Counted from the stretch's first letter, positions 11,434 to 23,103 are shown. The stretch: DNA of 64,000 nt from Lunularia cruciata (GCA_948567375.1 OX419756.1:66194552-66258551), one strand, 5' to 3'. The notes: a model not told the origin generated them from the sequence alone. Numbers and translations: made by a program.

Positions 11434-14002
11434 ATGTCGAGTAATTTTCCTTCGCCATTGAGAAGTCATCTTGCAGGTGATTGGGAAAAGGGGAATAGAG
11501 TTGGGATCGTGTCAGTGCACAAAGGAGAAGTCGTGAGAGTGAAATCGAGAGAAAGTGAGAAGGTAGAAGAGATGGGAGGAGGAAAGAAGAACTCCGAATT
11601 CGCAGTGAGAAATCATGCGATTCGGAGGTTAGACGTGATAGCAAGGATCAAAGTCTTGAGCCGACTTCGGATCACGTTTCTGGCATGGAACTAGAATGTA
11701 AGTTTCCCAGGATTCATGATAGAAATCATTGAGAGTAAGTGTCTCAATGGACCCGAGGAAGAAGGGAAGAGAGGAAATCCGGCTCGCTAGACAGAGTCGG
11801 ATTGGAGACTCATACTCGAGAAGGAGGCAAGCTTGGAGCAGGGAGCCACGTTCTTGGGGAAAGGAGAGATAGCTTAGGAAACTTAGGAGGTGAGAGACGC
11901 TTTCTCGTCGAAGAGAACAAAGAATGGGTATAAGGTTGAGAGTTAGAAGGATCCAGTGAAGAGAGGGATTGTGAGTGCTCTCATGGCAATCTTGAAGCCG
12001 GAGAGAACAACTTATGTGATGAAGCACCAAGCAGTGTTCTTCCAGAAGTTGTTTGCAGGAGAACCAATAAATTGGGCGAGGTGTCTCCACGGAAGGACAA
12101 GACAGATGGTGTGGAACTTGTGGGATAAGTTGCCGCCACACTACATTGTGTCGTTTCCAGCATATTTTTACCTCGGGTTGAATTTGCTCAACTCGGCGGA
12201 GCAAAATAGAATGGTGTCTCACTTCCATCTCGACTTGAGAAGAGAAGTCGACGTGGAGGAACAACAATACATTCTCCAAATCCAAAGCACGGATGAATAC
12301 TACATGAAGACAGGTAAGAGCGTGGAGATAGAAGCAATCACTCCAAAATCAAAGAAGAGGAGTTGGCAAGGAGAAGCCAAAGACAGTAAGAAACCTCGGA
12401 AGATGCAGAGAAGTAACCCGAGGCGAAGTATGATGGTGATTGAGTCTGAAGATGAAGACTCAGAAGGAGAGGCCGAGCTCAAAATGGAAGACTCGGAACA
12501 TGAGGAGGAACTTGAGCTGACACTGCAAAGTGGAGATACGAGCAGTGATAGTGAAGAAGGTGGAGAGATGACATTGGTGCTGGCGGCTGACAAATACAAA
12601 GAAGAAGTGCAAGCCAAGTTGGAGGCCGAAGACAACACATAGTTGGAAGACAAAGTAACTGTGCCCGATGAAAAGAAGATCGCAATACAGCAAGGAATTC
12701 GCTTGAGACGCAAGGCAAAGTGTGAAGCGGGGCCAAGTAAAGTGAAGGAAGAGGTAGGAGAAAGCTTGGGAAGTGAAGCATCAATCCCGATACGAAGACT
12801 GCAGCGGAGAAGGCGAGTATCGGGTGAAAAAGAGGTAAGGATGGAGATTTCTCTGCAGGAAGAAGTAGGTGTGAGGAATGGAGTAGAGTACCTGTAGGAA
12901 ATTGTGTGCCCATTGCTGATGAAGTTGGAGCACAAGAAGAAGGAAATGCAGTTGACTTGTCCAGAAGTGAAGACTGTTTTGCAGGTCTTATCGAGATTAG
13001 AAGAAGAGAACTCGGAGTTGAAGAGAAGTATAACCCGAGGTAAGGAGGAGAGAGAAGTACTGCGAGCAGAGGCAGTAGAGAGAACTCAGGTACCTGAAGA
13101 GAGAAGTGAGCTATCGAGAGGAACTTGTGAGGAAGAGTGACATAGCCAGGGAGAGACAAGTAGCTGAATACGAGATCTTGAAGCAGCAATTTGCTGATTC
13201 AAGAGTAGAAATTATCCATGCTATGGCGAGGGTAGCAAAGAAAGAGCAGGAGCTTGATAGAGTGATGGAGAGTATGGAAGAGAAGAAGCAACTCTGGCAA
13301 AGAGAGTTGGCTGCACGATATAGAAAAGAAGAGAGATTACGAGAGTTACTTCGTACTCAAGAGGAGAGAGTGGAACAGAAGGAGAAGGAGAAGGAGACGG
13401 TGACAGCCGAGTTCAAAGCAGAGTTGGCAATGTACAGAGAGGACTGGCTTGCAGATCAAGAGCAAGAAAGGAAGATGCGATTGGAGCCATTGAAGGAGAT
13501 TGTCCTCAGGATGAACGCAATGTTAAGTACAGAGGCCAATGTTCCAATTGAAGAAGCAAGACTGCACGAGTTGAAGTTGTTGGTGCAGGAGACAAGGCAA
13601 AGACAAGCAAAAGACACCAAGATGAATGCTTTGTTGATCAAATTACGAACTCGTGTAGATAGGAAGATATTAGAAGTAGAAGACAATATTTCAATTAGAC
13701 TAGACTTAGTGAAAATCGAGATAGAGAAGCTTCGGAAGGACGTTAGAGCAAAACCCAAAGTAGATAACATAGGAGTACAAATGTCTTTGGAGTTACCATT
13801 GGAGACATTAGAGAAGGGTGGGTTGGGAGATAATGAGTTAGATAGATTACCCACTAGTGCAATTTCAGATCAGGAAAGAGAATTGCTGGAATTGGTAGAA
13901 GAAGTAGAAGATTTGAAACCTGAGGAAAAAGTGATAGGAAGTAAGATTACTTCGGGTTCCGGTTTGAAAGCCGATGACAAAGTAGACATCAGATCGGAGT
14001 AG
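11434..14002 (+). pseudogene. L-family coiled-coil protein, broken (L1)
   Basis: Starts MSSNFPSPLRS and ends near DDKVDIRSE, about 856 codons. A conserved N-terminal half (about residues 1-260) contains KPERTTYVMKHQAVFF and GEPINWARC blocks. An acidic Ser/Glu region follows, then a long Glu/Lys/Arg-rich coiled coil (about residues 480-720) and a conserved C-terminal tail with VDNIGVQMS and EERELLELVEE-like motifs. L1 has in-frame stops (e.g. 11692, 11942, 12642, 12897) and a frameshift near 13090. The N-terminal half is reminiscent of the extra ORFs of plant gypsy elements, but I do not recognise it. No zinc knuckle, protease or polymerase is present. Confidence 0.7.
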
Positions 14003-14117
14003 TAAAAGTTTTGAGATTTGAAGGGGCAGATATGAAGAGTTGCATTGTCATTTCGGATCTGTGGTTAGAAAAGATGTTGTAGAACGGTGTAGTTATTAGA
14101 ACTATCAATTTGTTCAC

Positions 14118-14125
14118 TATTTAAG
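14118..14125 (+). promoter_or_regulatory. TATA-like box of family L
   Basis: TATTTAAG sits in the conserved context CACTATTTAAGAGTGGC in every copy with this part: L2 32081-32088, L4 47050-47057, L3 43653-43660 (minus) and L5 54440-54447 (minus). It lies after the ORF and about 670 bases before the 3' end, the arrangement expected for an LTR whose U3 contains the ORF. Confidence 0.5.
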
Positions 14126-14796
14126 AGTGGCATTTGCAGAGAATTGTTGTTCAGTGTTCATAATTCTTGAGAATAGATAAAGCAAAGTGCTGTGAAGTAG
14201 TGCTTGTTGCTTGAGCTTGATTCTGAGTATCAACTTTGCAATTGTGTTTATGAGTGTTTGGAGAAATTTGAAGTGCAAGTCAGTATGCTTGTTGGATGTT
14301 GGATTCTATAGCCTTGATCTTCATTCTATGTGTTGGATCTTGAGTGAAGTGCAATCGAAGCAATGCCTTGACAGATCTGAGAGGAATTGTAGTGTTGGTA
14401 GTATTCTGCATTTGTGAGTGCAATGCAAGGTTGATGTGAAGCAATTTCGATTGAGGAAGTTGTGCCTTTAGTGGAAAGGTGGAACACAATTCCAAGGCGA
14501 AGTCATTTTGCAGTGAAGTGCCATTTTTGGGAGAGCCTGAATCATCACAATCAAGATTGTTTGGAAAGATTTGAGGGATTTGTAATTAAGGAGTGTGAAT
14601 TCGTGACAAGACTGCGAGTCAGTGCTTGTTATTCTCTTCTGGGTGTGGTTTCTACCTGAGAGACTAAAGAAGAACTCAAGAAGAACTACATTGTTACTGT
14701 TTGACTTTGTATTTGGACATTTCTGACTCGTATCTTTGTGGGAACGAACTTTACTTACCTGATTACCGTAAAAGTGATATTTGCCGGGTTGTCACA

Positions 14797-15329
14797 TGTG
14801 TTATGAGATGGAGGGTTTTCATTTAGATTTCTTGTGATTGGACCTTCTCCATTCTTTGCTTCTTGTTTGTGCACCATGTTTGTGTGAGGTGCCTTGAGTT
14901 TTGAGCGTTGGTGCTCTGGTGTGCTCTCAATAGTGAGGCTGGAGTGATGACTAGTCAAACTATCTTGTTTCTCTCCGGTGAGGCAAGAAGTGATGACCTA
15001 CAGACCGTGAGAGTGCATGTTATGATGGCAAGTTACAGGTTGCACTTTCCCCTAGTGTAGTTATCTCAGTTAGAGTTACATTAGTGGGTAGTGCTTAGTT
15101 GGTATTAGCACTTGGTGGTGTTGGCACTTGGTGGGGTACTTGCGGTTGCGACTTGCAGTTGCGATTGGTGTTGGTTTGCTGTTGTGGTTACTTTGTCACG
15201 ACGGAGATTGACTCTAAGTTGGAGTTTGACATAGGAGCTGATTCAATTGAGAGTGCACTTGGTGTGTCCGCACCATTATTGTGGATGAGATTTATGGATG
15301 ATACATGGATGAGATTTATGGGGCCTCCA
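14797..15329 (+). other. Untranslated leader after L1
   Basis: No credible ORF. If L1 is a 5' LTR, the PBS should be within the first bases. TGTTATGAGATGG at 14799-14811 resembles the initiator-Met PBS only loosely (8 of the first 12 bases), so the PBS is either decayed or different. Confidence 0.35.
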
Positions 15330-16775
15330 AAGGCCCTAAGCGTTACTCTGGTACAATGGGTACTATTGAGTTGGATGACTTCACCTAGGAGTTTGATAGT
15401 TGGTGTGATCTGCAGCAGATGCGGACCCGACTTTGTTTACACCCTTCATGGCATGGAAGGGGTTGTTTCAACATCTGGAGGGTCCATCAATGGATGACTA
15501 CCATGAGTTTAAGAGAGCTCATTTGGAGGAGATCAAGTTGTGGAGACAATATTGCTCTCCAAACTATGTCTCTATCACTTAGGCTTGGTGGCCAAGAGTA
15601 GATTGGCTGTACCTACAAGTTCTAGCTCGAGTAGTGTTGGTGGAGCTAGTGGAGGTGCACTAGCAGGAGGTAGTGCTACTACAAGTGGAGGTACCACTGT
15701 AGGAGATGGTGTGGTGCCAGGGTTTAATCCCATGGTGGAGTTCTTCTAGTGTTTGAGGTAGAACTACCATGGAGTGCAGACTGACAAGCTAAGGAGCTTG
15801 CAAGAGTTCCAATGGAAGGCTGGAGAGAGCCTACGCAAGGCATACACTCGCATGAGGCGGCTGATCAGTTTCACTCATGGAGTTAGTGAAGCCCAAGCAG
15901 TCCAGTTTTGGTATGGGATATTGGATAGGGAGTTGCAATGTAGATTTTGTGATGCTACATTGTAACAGGCTACTTTGCCTACTTTGGAAGTGGTCTTTGG
16001 TTTGGCTGAGCGTATTGAGCTCAACATGGTGGAGGAGAGAGTGGTGACATTTGGATTTGGTACGGAGACCTCATCCACGACTGTGACTTCTTCTAGAGTG
16101 CAACAAAGTGCACCATGCCTAGTTGGTTTTCAAGGACAAGGTGGACAGCCCATATCCTATGGAGCAAGTGGAGGGCCTAGTGGAGTTAGACCCTTTCCTT
16201 CATTTGCAGGTCAACAACAACCAATGAATGGTGGTGTTGCTTGTTGGACTTGTGGTGGACCTCACCATCAAAGAGAGTGTACTTAGGGCAATGGACCTAA
16301 TACCTTGAGTGCATCACAACCAGCACATAGGCAATGTGAGCATTGCCACGGATTTGGTCACACTAGTGATCAGTGTTTTGACCTACAACTGGAATTACAA
16401 AGTGGTAGGGCTGATATGGTAGGTAGTAGAGGAGCTCCAGTTCATGGAAGACGAGGTGGTGGTAGAGGACCTACACCTAGTAAAGGTGCAGTACCTGCCC
16501 TTACTTTTGATACAACTATGGCTACTTGGATTGAGCAGTTGGAGCAGAGATTGGCTAGTATGGCTATTGCTCAAAGGAGATCAGATTTGGGTGATGAGGC
16601 TTCCACCTCATATGCTGGTGACAAAGATGTGTTGGATTTCATGTGCGAAGCAACACAGGTGGATGCATCTGCAATAGTGACTAGGAGTGCAATACGTGCT
16701 CCAAAGCCTAGAGGAGCATTAGTGGAGTTGGACCCACCGAGAGGAGAGGTTGGGAGACAGGTCAGACTTCCCTAG
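15330..16775 (+). pseudogene. Gypsy-type gag of the element behind L1
   Basis: Frames combine to a gag protein. It opens with GTIELDDF and EFDSWCDLQQMR, then DPTLFTPFMAWKGLFQHLEG and MDDYHEFKRAHLEE. The capsid-like block QEFQWKAGESLRKAYTRMRR runs into FWYGILDRELQ (15774-15965). Two zinc knuckles follow: CWTCGGPHHQREC (about 16240-16278) and CEHCHGFGHTSDQC (about 16335-16376). Stops and frameshifts occur at about 15397, 15450 and 15963. Its motifs are unlike those of families A and C, so it is a third gypsy lineage. Confidence 0.75.
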
Positions 16776-17195
16776 TCTTTCATGCTATCTGAGGCATTGC
16801 AGACGACATCCATGGTTCCTAAACGTCCCAATGTAGGTGTGGTAGGTGGTGATGGAGTACATGGACTACTTGCTAGTTAACCACCTACTACTACACAGAC
16901 TAAGTCTAGCATGATGTTGGGGGCGGCTCACCTGTTTATGCGGCATCCTTTGTTTTTGGCCAATGACATGTTTACATTGGGAGTTGACCCAACCCCAATG
17001 TCCCGGTTGGTTGCCACACTTTATGAGAGTAGAGATGATGTGGTTCCTATTGCCAGAGCAGAGGTAGTTGGAAGTGGAGCTGACTTGGTTGAGGAGCATG
17101 GGATCCGTTCAACAATGTCAAGGAATTTGTTTGGCCTCAAGAGTGCACAGGCACCTGGCCGTTTGTGCTTAGTTTGTCCTTGGCCTTCACAGTAC
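16776..17195 (+). pseudogene. Post-gag region of the element behind L1
   Basis: A weakly recognisable continuation with several short open pieces, including a 17080-17195 stretch readable as VKEFVWPQE and GTWPFVLSLSLAF. I cannot name a domain. It is cut at GTAC (17192-17195) by the family A solo LTR and resumes after it. Confidence 0.35.
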
Positions 17196-17886
17196 TGAGA
17201 GCCGGCCTGTCTCTCACTCAGGATGAACCTCTGATGGCTATTATGGTAGCACACCATGGACTAAAAAGGCAAGGAACCCCAACTCCATCATACTCCTCCA
17301 AGGCTAACACTCCAAGACTCAAGACATTGCTCACTAGAGAACTCAATGAGAGAGAGATAGTTGCAAATGAAAGGATGATGAGTACCTCCTCACCCCTTGC
17401 TTATATACTTGTGAAATAGTTCCGTACCAAAGTTGCTAATTACCATAGTAACTCAAGTTACTAGACTAAAAGTCAAGTAAAGTCAAAAAGTAGAAAGGAA
17501 TATCCATTCACATGGGCATATTCCCCTAAGCATGTGGTCTTATCTTGACCCAACCACTAGTCAAAGATTCCATCACATGGGCTATCCTTGGACTAAAGAA
17601 ATATCCAAAACAAAATGGCTTGCGGGCCCAAGAGTTCTCAACTCTTTCCTCAAAGCCAAACACCTAGGAATAATACCAAGTCAACACACTAAAATCCAAA
17701 ATAGTGGTGCTCATCTTTTCTACTTCCTCTAAAGTAAGGTCCCCTCTATCTTAGCTATGACTAACTTTAGCTAACCATGACTAATATAGAACCATCCTTT
17801 ATCTCTATATAAATAATATCTCTTAAGTACTTGTAATACGAAGTTAAATATCACAATATCACACACATGCACATATGGGTGTTATA
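17196..17886 (-). mobile_element. A3: solo LTR of family A
   Basis: A 691-bp copy of the family A LTR (ends TGAGAGCCGG and GGGTGTTATA on the plus strand). It is flanked on both sides by GTAC (17192-17195 and 17887-17890). No family A internal sequence adjoins it, so it is a solo LTR left by recombination. It is more diverged than the LTRs of A1 and A2: both terminal motifs carry one substitution. Confidence 0.9.
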
Positions 17887-18421
17887 GTACTTGGCTAGCT
17901 CATGTGGTTTCAACTATGGTTTTGGGACTTGATGGTTCCTAGGAGAGGCTGGAATTTTTATGAACAACAACTAGTATTCTATTCAGCTCAACGAAGCCAG
18001 GCTACTGATCAAACCTTTCATATAGACGGACTGAGAGCTCCTAAAATGGAGCTTCCACAATGCTAATCACAAGTCAGCACACCATCATCTTAGCTCTACT
18101 AGATCTACAAATTTTTTTTCTTGTCCAACCTTCTCTCTCTTGCAAGGTCCTTCATTCTCTTGCAAAGAAACCCATTTTCTGCCCTGCACTATCAAGGCCG
18201 CGCTTTCATGCAAAAATTTCTCTCCTCTACCTTGCACTCCTTCAAGGCATACTCCCTGCCATTTGTTCATCTGGCCACTGTCATGCTCAATAGCACTTTT
18301 GAAAGTTTTCTCTCTCCTTCTATCACAGACCAAGGCCAAGCAACCTTTGAAAATCTGTCTTCAATAGTTCACTCCTGTCCAGATCAAGCCCTAGAGACTC
18401 TCGCTCCTTCACTCTGAACAG
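17887..18421 (+). other. Resumed element sequence, then unassigned insert
   Basis: The first about 150 bases continue the reading cut by A3 (pieces such as FYSAQRSQATDQTF and LRAPKMELP). From about 18060 the composition changes to CT-rich plus-strand sequence unlike the flanks, apparently the start of an inserted segment that ends near 20525. I found no clear terminal repeats or TSD for it. Confidence 0.4.
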
Positions 18422-18505
18422 TCTCTCATTCACTTTGTCCAATCTCTCATTTGCTCTGTCTAGTCTCTCATATGCTCTGTCCAGTCTCTCATTCACTCTA
18501 CCCAG
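18422..18505. repeat. Minisatellite, 21 bp x4
   Basis: Four units beginning TCTCTCAT start at 18422, 18443, 18464 and 18485, each ending in a variant of CTGTCCAG. A degenerate fifth unit may precede them (18399-18421). Confidence 0.85.
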
Positions 18506-18929
18506 TCTCCCCTTCATGAGAATTCTTCACTGTTACATTTTCAACAGCACATCCTCTACATTCAAAATTCATTCCATGTCCACTTCTTCACAACAAACAT
18601 TCTTCATTCAAAATTTGCTCTCCTATCAACATTCTCACAATAAACATCCTTCCACATTCAAATCATTCCCTGTCCAGCTAGAGCAACCCTAACACAAATC
18701 TACCCATGTCACTAGCTACTGCTCAGGGAAGCCAACTTTCAAAATCTCTCCTATCTTGTGCAAGGCAAAGTCAGACCCTTAAATTTCTTCTCCTGCTCCC
18801 GCCTTAGTTCAATCCTTCTTGCAGATTTTCAACTCCTTCTCTTCTCCACTGTTCCAAATCAATGACCAAGCAAAACTCAAAAATATCTTGCTCTTGCAAC
18901 AGCCATATGCCTCTACTCTCAAAATTTCC

Positions 18930-19945
18930 CCTCCTCCTATCACAGCCCTAATGCATCTCTAAAATTTCCTCTAGCCTTGCAACACTCTCACTCAACCTTT
19001 GAATTTCTTCTCCTGGCCCTGTCACAGCTCTACGGCATCTCAAAAATTCCTCATCCCTCAAGACTCTCACTCAACTTTTGAAAATCATCTCTCCCTTCTT
19101 GTCACAACCCTAAGGCATTTCAAAAATTCATCCCTGGCCCTGCAAGATTCTCACTCAACTCCTGAAATTTTTTCTCCTATTACAGCCCTAAGGCATTTTG
19201 AAAATTCCTCTCTGGCCCTGCATCACTCTCACTCAACTCCCAAAAACTTTCTTCTCCTGTCACAGCCCTAAGGCATTCAAAAATTCATCTGGCCCTGCAT
19301 GACTCTCACTCAACTCTCAAAAAATTTCTTCTCCTATCACAGCCCTAAGGCATTTCAAAAATTCCTTGCTGGCCCTACAAGATTCTCTCTCAACTCTTGA
19401 AAACTTTCTTCTCTTGTCACAGCCCTAAGGCATTTCAAAAATTCCTCTCTGGCCCTCCAAGACTCTCACTAAACTCCCAAAAACTTTCTTCTCCTATCAC
19501 AGCCCTAAGGCATTTTGAAAATTCATCTCTGTCCCTACAAGATTCTCACTCAACTCCCAAAAACTTTCTTCTCCTGTCACAGCCCTAAGGCATTTTGAAA
19601 ATTCATCTTTGGCCCTGCAAGATTCTCACTCAACTCCCAAAAACTTTCTTCTCCTGTCACAGCCCTAAGGCATTTTGAAAAGTCCTCTCTGGCCTTGCAT
19701 GACTCTCACTCAACTCCCAAAAACTTTCTTCTCCTATCACAACCCTAAGGTATTTCAGAAAATCCTCTCTGGCCCTACATGACTCTCACTCAACTTCCAA
19801 AAACTTTCTTCTCATGTCACAACCCTAAGGAATTTTGAAAATTCCCCTCTGGCCCTGCAAGACTCTCACTCAACTCCCGAATTTCATCTCCCAGCCATGT
19901 CACAGCCCTCAGGCATCTCAAAAAATCCCTCAGGCCCTCTTTCTC
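18930..19945. repeat. Minisatellite, about 80 bp x13
   Basis: The block CACAGCCCTAAGGCAT recurs about every 80 bases, with copies near 18939, 19020, 19100, 19181, 19261, 19338, 19418, 19498, 19578, 19658, 19738, 19818 and 19903. The central copies (19338-19818) keep an exact 80-base step. Each unit also contains GACTCTCACTCAACTC and AAAACTTTCTTCTCCT. The outer units are more diverged, as expected when unequal exchange homogenises the centre. Confidence 0.95.
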
Positions 19946-20130
19946 CCAAAAAGTTCCCCCCTTCCTTCTCAAACCCTGCTCTTCCTCTCAATCCTCTCTC
20001 TCTCACATTGATCCTCCAAAAAAACCCATGTCCCTTCCAAAATTCAAACCTTTTTCCAAGCCAACCTATTTTTTGGTATCTCTCTCTTCCTGTCCCAAAA
20101 ACCCTTCATCCATATCCCAAATCCTCTTTG

Positions 20131-20330
20131 CTGTCCAGCACTTTCCTTTTTCTCACAACTCTTTTTTGCACTCTTTTTTGTTTCCAGCAACTTCCTTTTT
20201 TCTCACAACTCTCTTTCAAACTCTTTTCTGTCAAGCACTTTCCTTTTTCTCACAACTCTTTTTTGCACTCTTTTTTTTTCCAGCAACTTCCCTTTTTCTC
20301 ACAACTCTCTTTCAAACTCTTTTCTGTCTA
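20131..20330. repeat. Tandem duplication, about 97 bp x2
   Basis: Units begin CTGTCNAGCACTTTCC at 20131 and 20228, with a partial third start at 20324. Each unit contains two sub-copies of a TTCC-TTTTTCTCACAACTC block, so it is an internally repeated unit. CT-rich throughout. Confidence 0.85.
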
Positions 20331-20525
20331 GCAACAAAACCCTCAATACTTCTTCCCAAAATTTCACTTCCTATTGGTCCTCTCCTTTCTTGAAGAAAAA
20401 TCCTTCCTTCCTTAACAAAAGAGAAAATCCTTGAGCCTACAAGAACACAAAACAACTACCAGTTTCACCATAGCATAAACTCTTGAGTTCTCTAACATGA
20501 AAAATTCACACCAAATGGCACCAAT

Positions 20526-21190
20526 ACTATGTGTAGTTTATTTTCCCGACAACAACAACCAGTGGTTCATGGCAGGCAGCAGCGGCTAGATTGGAGGAGT
20601 TGCTAGCTAGACCGGCCTTTGAGAGAGCACGGTTCACACCTGGTGTTGTCCTATTGGATAACCAGAGGGGAATTTTCCGTTTGGTGGGACCTTCAAGGAA
20701 TGTCTATACACCACAGAGAGTCTTGTTAGACTCTGGTGTGCAGCCCCTTATGTTGGAGAAGGTTGTAGTTGTCGGCCTGGAGTTACAAAAGACCAATGTG
20801 GAGAGGTGTCCATTTCAGATCCAGACATCTCTAGGTGGTGGTTTGACACAGTGTATCACACATGGGGAGCTTGTTGTCCAGGTTCAGACGGGTCATCCGA
20901 CTGATATCTTGGTGGTGAGAGCTCAGGCTATAGCTGAGTCATATGATGTGCTAGTTGGAGGAGCAATGTTATACCCCATGGGCTTCAGCATTGACTATTG
21001 GGAGGAGACAGCCTCCTATAGACCTGGTTGGCAGTCTGATGAGGGATGGGTATGTCGCCTACTAGTACGCTTCAGTAGTGGCAGTCTTGGCTCAATACAG
21101 TTCGAGACCATGGCAGCATCAGTTTTAGCTTTTGATGGTGCAGTTACTTGGCATGGTGACTTGTTGGAGGGAAACGCCCATGAGAAGTTG
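20526..21190 (+). pseudogene. Aspartic protease region of the element behind L1
   Basis: An open stretch of about 200 codons (from about 20591) with the retropepsin signature RVLLDSGVQPLML (catalytic DSG), then CPFQIQTSLGG and ESYDVLVGGAMLYPMG, matching the order of the protease in some plant gypsy-type elements. The frame runs straight into a family A gag relic at about 21185, so the protease-polymerase junction is lost. The DSG is intact, but the gene is a fragment. Together with 15330-16775 it forms the gag-protease part of the element that begins at L1. Confidence 0.7.
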
Positions 21191-22585
21191 ACTAATATGC
21201 ATCTTGGGATTTGATCATGTGGTGGAAATCCTAGAGCAACTTGAATCTTTTGTGTTGCCTATGGTTGACTACTCTAAAATGATGTTAGTCATGTTTGTAC
21301 TTAATTAGATATAAGGTGAGAGACAAAAAGAACATACATACATGTAGAGGAAGGAAAGGTAGTGAGGGATTCAGATGGGAAGACTTCTAGTTTTTTTTGG
21401 CAAGAATGGAGAGGATGTTGAGGCTTTTGTGAGATAATTCAAGTGTGCTTGCATAGGAAACAATGAGAGAAGGAAGAATGAGTCGGCACCATGAGTACCG
21501 GATTTCTTTGATGATGTTGCTCTTATATGGTATGAATTAGAATACCAAAAAAATTAATAGATGGGCAAGAGGAGTCTTGGGAGAGTTTGATTATACCACT
21601 CATTGAGAAAAAAAATTGGATAAACTTTATGAGAGATTGATGAGTGAAATTACTTTCCTCAAGCAAGGATATGGAGATAAAGTGAGAATTTATGCAAAAA
21701 GAGTGGAGAAGTTAGAATCCAAGTTATGCATAGTGTTGAGGAAGAGTGTAGAGACTACCAAGAGTGAGATAAAAGCCATGCTTACCAAGAATTTTATGTG
21801 AGGTTTGGAACTAAAAATTCAAAGCAAGGTGAGATATGAGCAACCTTCTTCCAAGGTGGAAGCTATCAATATTGCAATTCAAATGGAGGAAAATTTAGAA
21901 GGAGATGAGAGTGATGTGGTGGTGAAGGAGGTTGTACATCCTCCACAAGTCTACAAGTATGGTAGGGCTTTTGATCCTTTGGTAGCAAGTGTGCCAACAC
22001 AAGTAAGAGGTGCTCTTATTCTTGCATCTCCATCAAAAGATCCCCTTCAAACTATCATGGAGTAACTTGCAAATCTCAAGATTAATGTTATGCAACTTTC
22101 AGAGAAGAAAGAAGTAGACCAAAATGTTGAGTTAGGCCTAGGGGTTATGGAACTATTCATATAGAAGAGGCCAACCAACTAGTAATCTCAATGATAAAAT
22201 TATTTTGGTTGTGGAGGTAGAGGTCACATCCAAAAGAATTGCCCAAATTGCACTTACAATGGAGAAAGGTGTTATGAGGAGGCAAATAGAGAGAAAAAGG
22301 GAGGTGGTGAAGCTCTAGTGCCTCCTATGCAAAAATGGAGGCAAGGGGATAGTATCCATTGATGTGATGGAGAGAAGGTATAAAAAAGATAATTCTCACA
22401 TTCCAAGGGTCTCAACTTGGAGTTTTTGGCACAAGAGAAGAAGAGAACATGTTTTGCATATGTTATACATTCTTCTCATGAATTTACTCCTAGTAAGGAT
22501 ATTCCAATGCCCCCAAGGAGAACTTGCACTACTAGTTCAACATCATCAACAAAGATTCCAAGGAAGAAGTTGGGGATAGATGGTG
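21185..22585 (+). pseudogene. A4: old family A relic (leader end, gag, pol start)
   Basis: Matches, in reverse orientation to A2, the A2 interval from about 40990 down to about 39590. It begins with the untranslated stretch before gag (GCATCTTGGGATTTGAT-like), then the gag start LLVFFGKNGEDVEAFV. Later gag blocks are open at 21616-21801 and 21805-22065. The zinc knuckle with FGCGGRGHIQKNCPNC order lies at about 22195-22250, and pol start motifs (PRKKLG-type) at about 22560. It has many stops and is clearly older than A1 and A2. Confidence 0.8.
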
Positions 22586-23103
22586 GATACTCTTAGTTAT
22601 AAGAACTAAATATTAAACCAAACATCCATACTTTTATGTTCATCTAATACAATGACTTTTGGTTTTGGATGATATGAAGACTTTAAAGAAAGTATCAAAG
22701 AAGGGAGAGTGAATTTTATTTTATTTTCTTAGTCATTTGTTGATATAAGAGGATAATTGATCAATTTGATTTGAACAAAAACAACATGCACTCCAATTTA
22801 GACAAATTTTGTCAAAAAATTTTGGGATAAAGATTGGAGTTTTTGGCTTTTACAATTTTCTCAATTATTGTTTTTGTATTATTTTTAACCTCTATAAAAC
22901 ATTTCCTCATGTGCTTATCCAGCTTAGCTCTTTCTTCAAATTTTTATAACACACACAAAGCTTATAGTTTACAACTTATGTAAGAAGAGATAATTATTTG
23001 TATATTTAGTCATACAACTAGATGAAAAATTTGATTTGTTATTAAGCATGCATAACCTTAGTATGACTAAGGCAAAATATTTCTAACATTCTAATATTCT
23101 AAC
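22586..23103. other. AT-rich stretch, nothing recognised
   Basis: No ORF or domain motif was seen on either strand. It separates the A4 relic from the nested complex. Confidence 0.5.

Larger units (their letters stand above)
11020..14796 (+). mobile_element. L1: 3.8-kb coding LTR-like unit, family L
   Basis: The unit runs from TGTGGTGCACACA to GGTTGTCACA, the same ends as L2, whose limits are fixed by a TSD. It holds a broken ORF (11434-14002), then a TATA-like TATTTAAG at 14118-14125 and about 650 bp of conserved non-coding sequence. No internal LTRs, long inverted repeats or transposase are visible. L1 is followed immediately by a gypsy-type gag-protease region on the same strand and is not flanked by a matching 5-bp repeat (TAAAG left, TGTGT right). 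Both facts are expected if L1 is the 5' LTR of that element, not a solo copy. Confidence 0.7.

Noticed and set aside
12300-13189. Long Ser/Leu-rich antisense frames across the L protein region
   Set aside because: Antisense of a Glu/Lys-rich coiled-coil gene gives Ser/Leu/Phe-rich shadows without a signal peptide or domain.
14211-14417. A 68-codon ORF in the 3' part of L, open in five copies (also 32174, 43362, 47143, 54148)
   Set aside because: It starts at TTG, the copies are very similar in DNA, and an overlapping antisense frame is open as well, so openness is not evidence of coding.
11020-14796. L as a DNA transposon
   Set aside because: A 5-bp duplication, ends sharing only TGTG, and no transposase do not fit hAT, Mutator, CACTA, PIF or Tc1 types.
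18060-20525. The CT-rich repeat segment as a protein gene (open frames at 18121, 19897, 20028)
   Set aside because: Frames follow the tandem repeat periods, with low complexity and no conserved start or domain.
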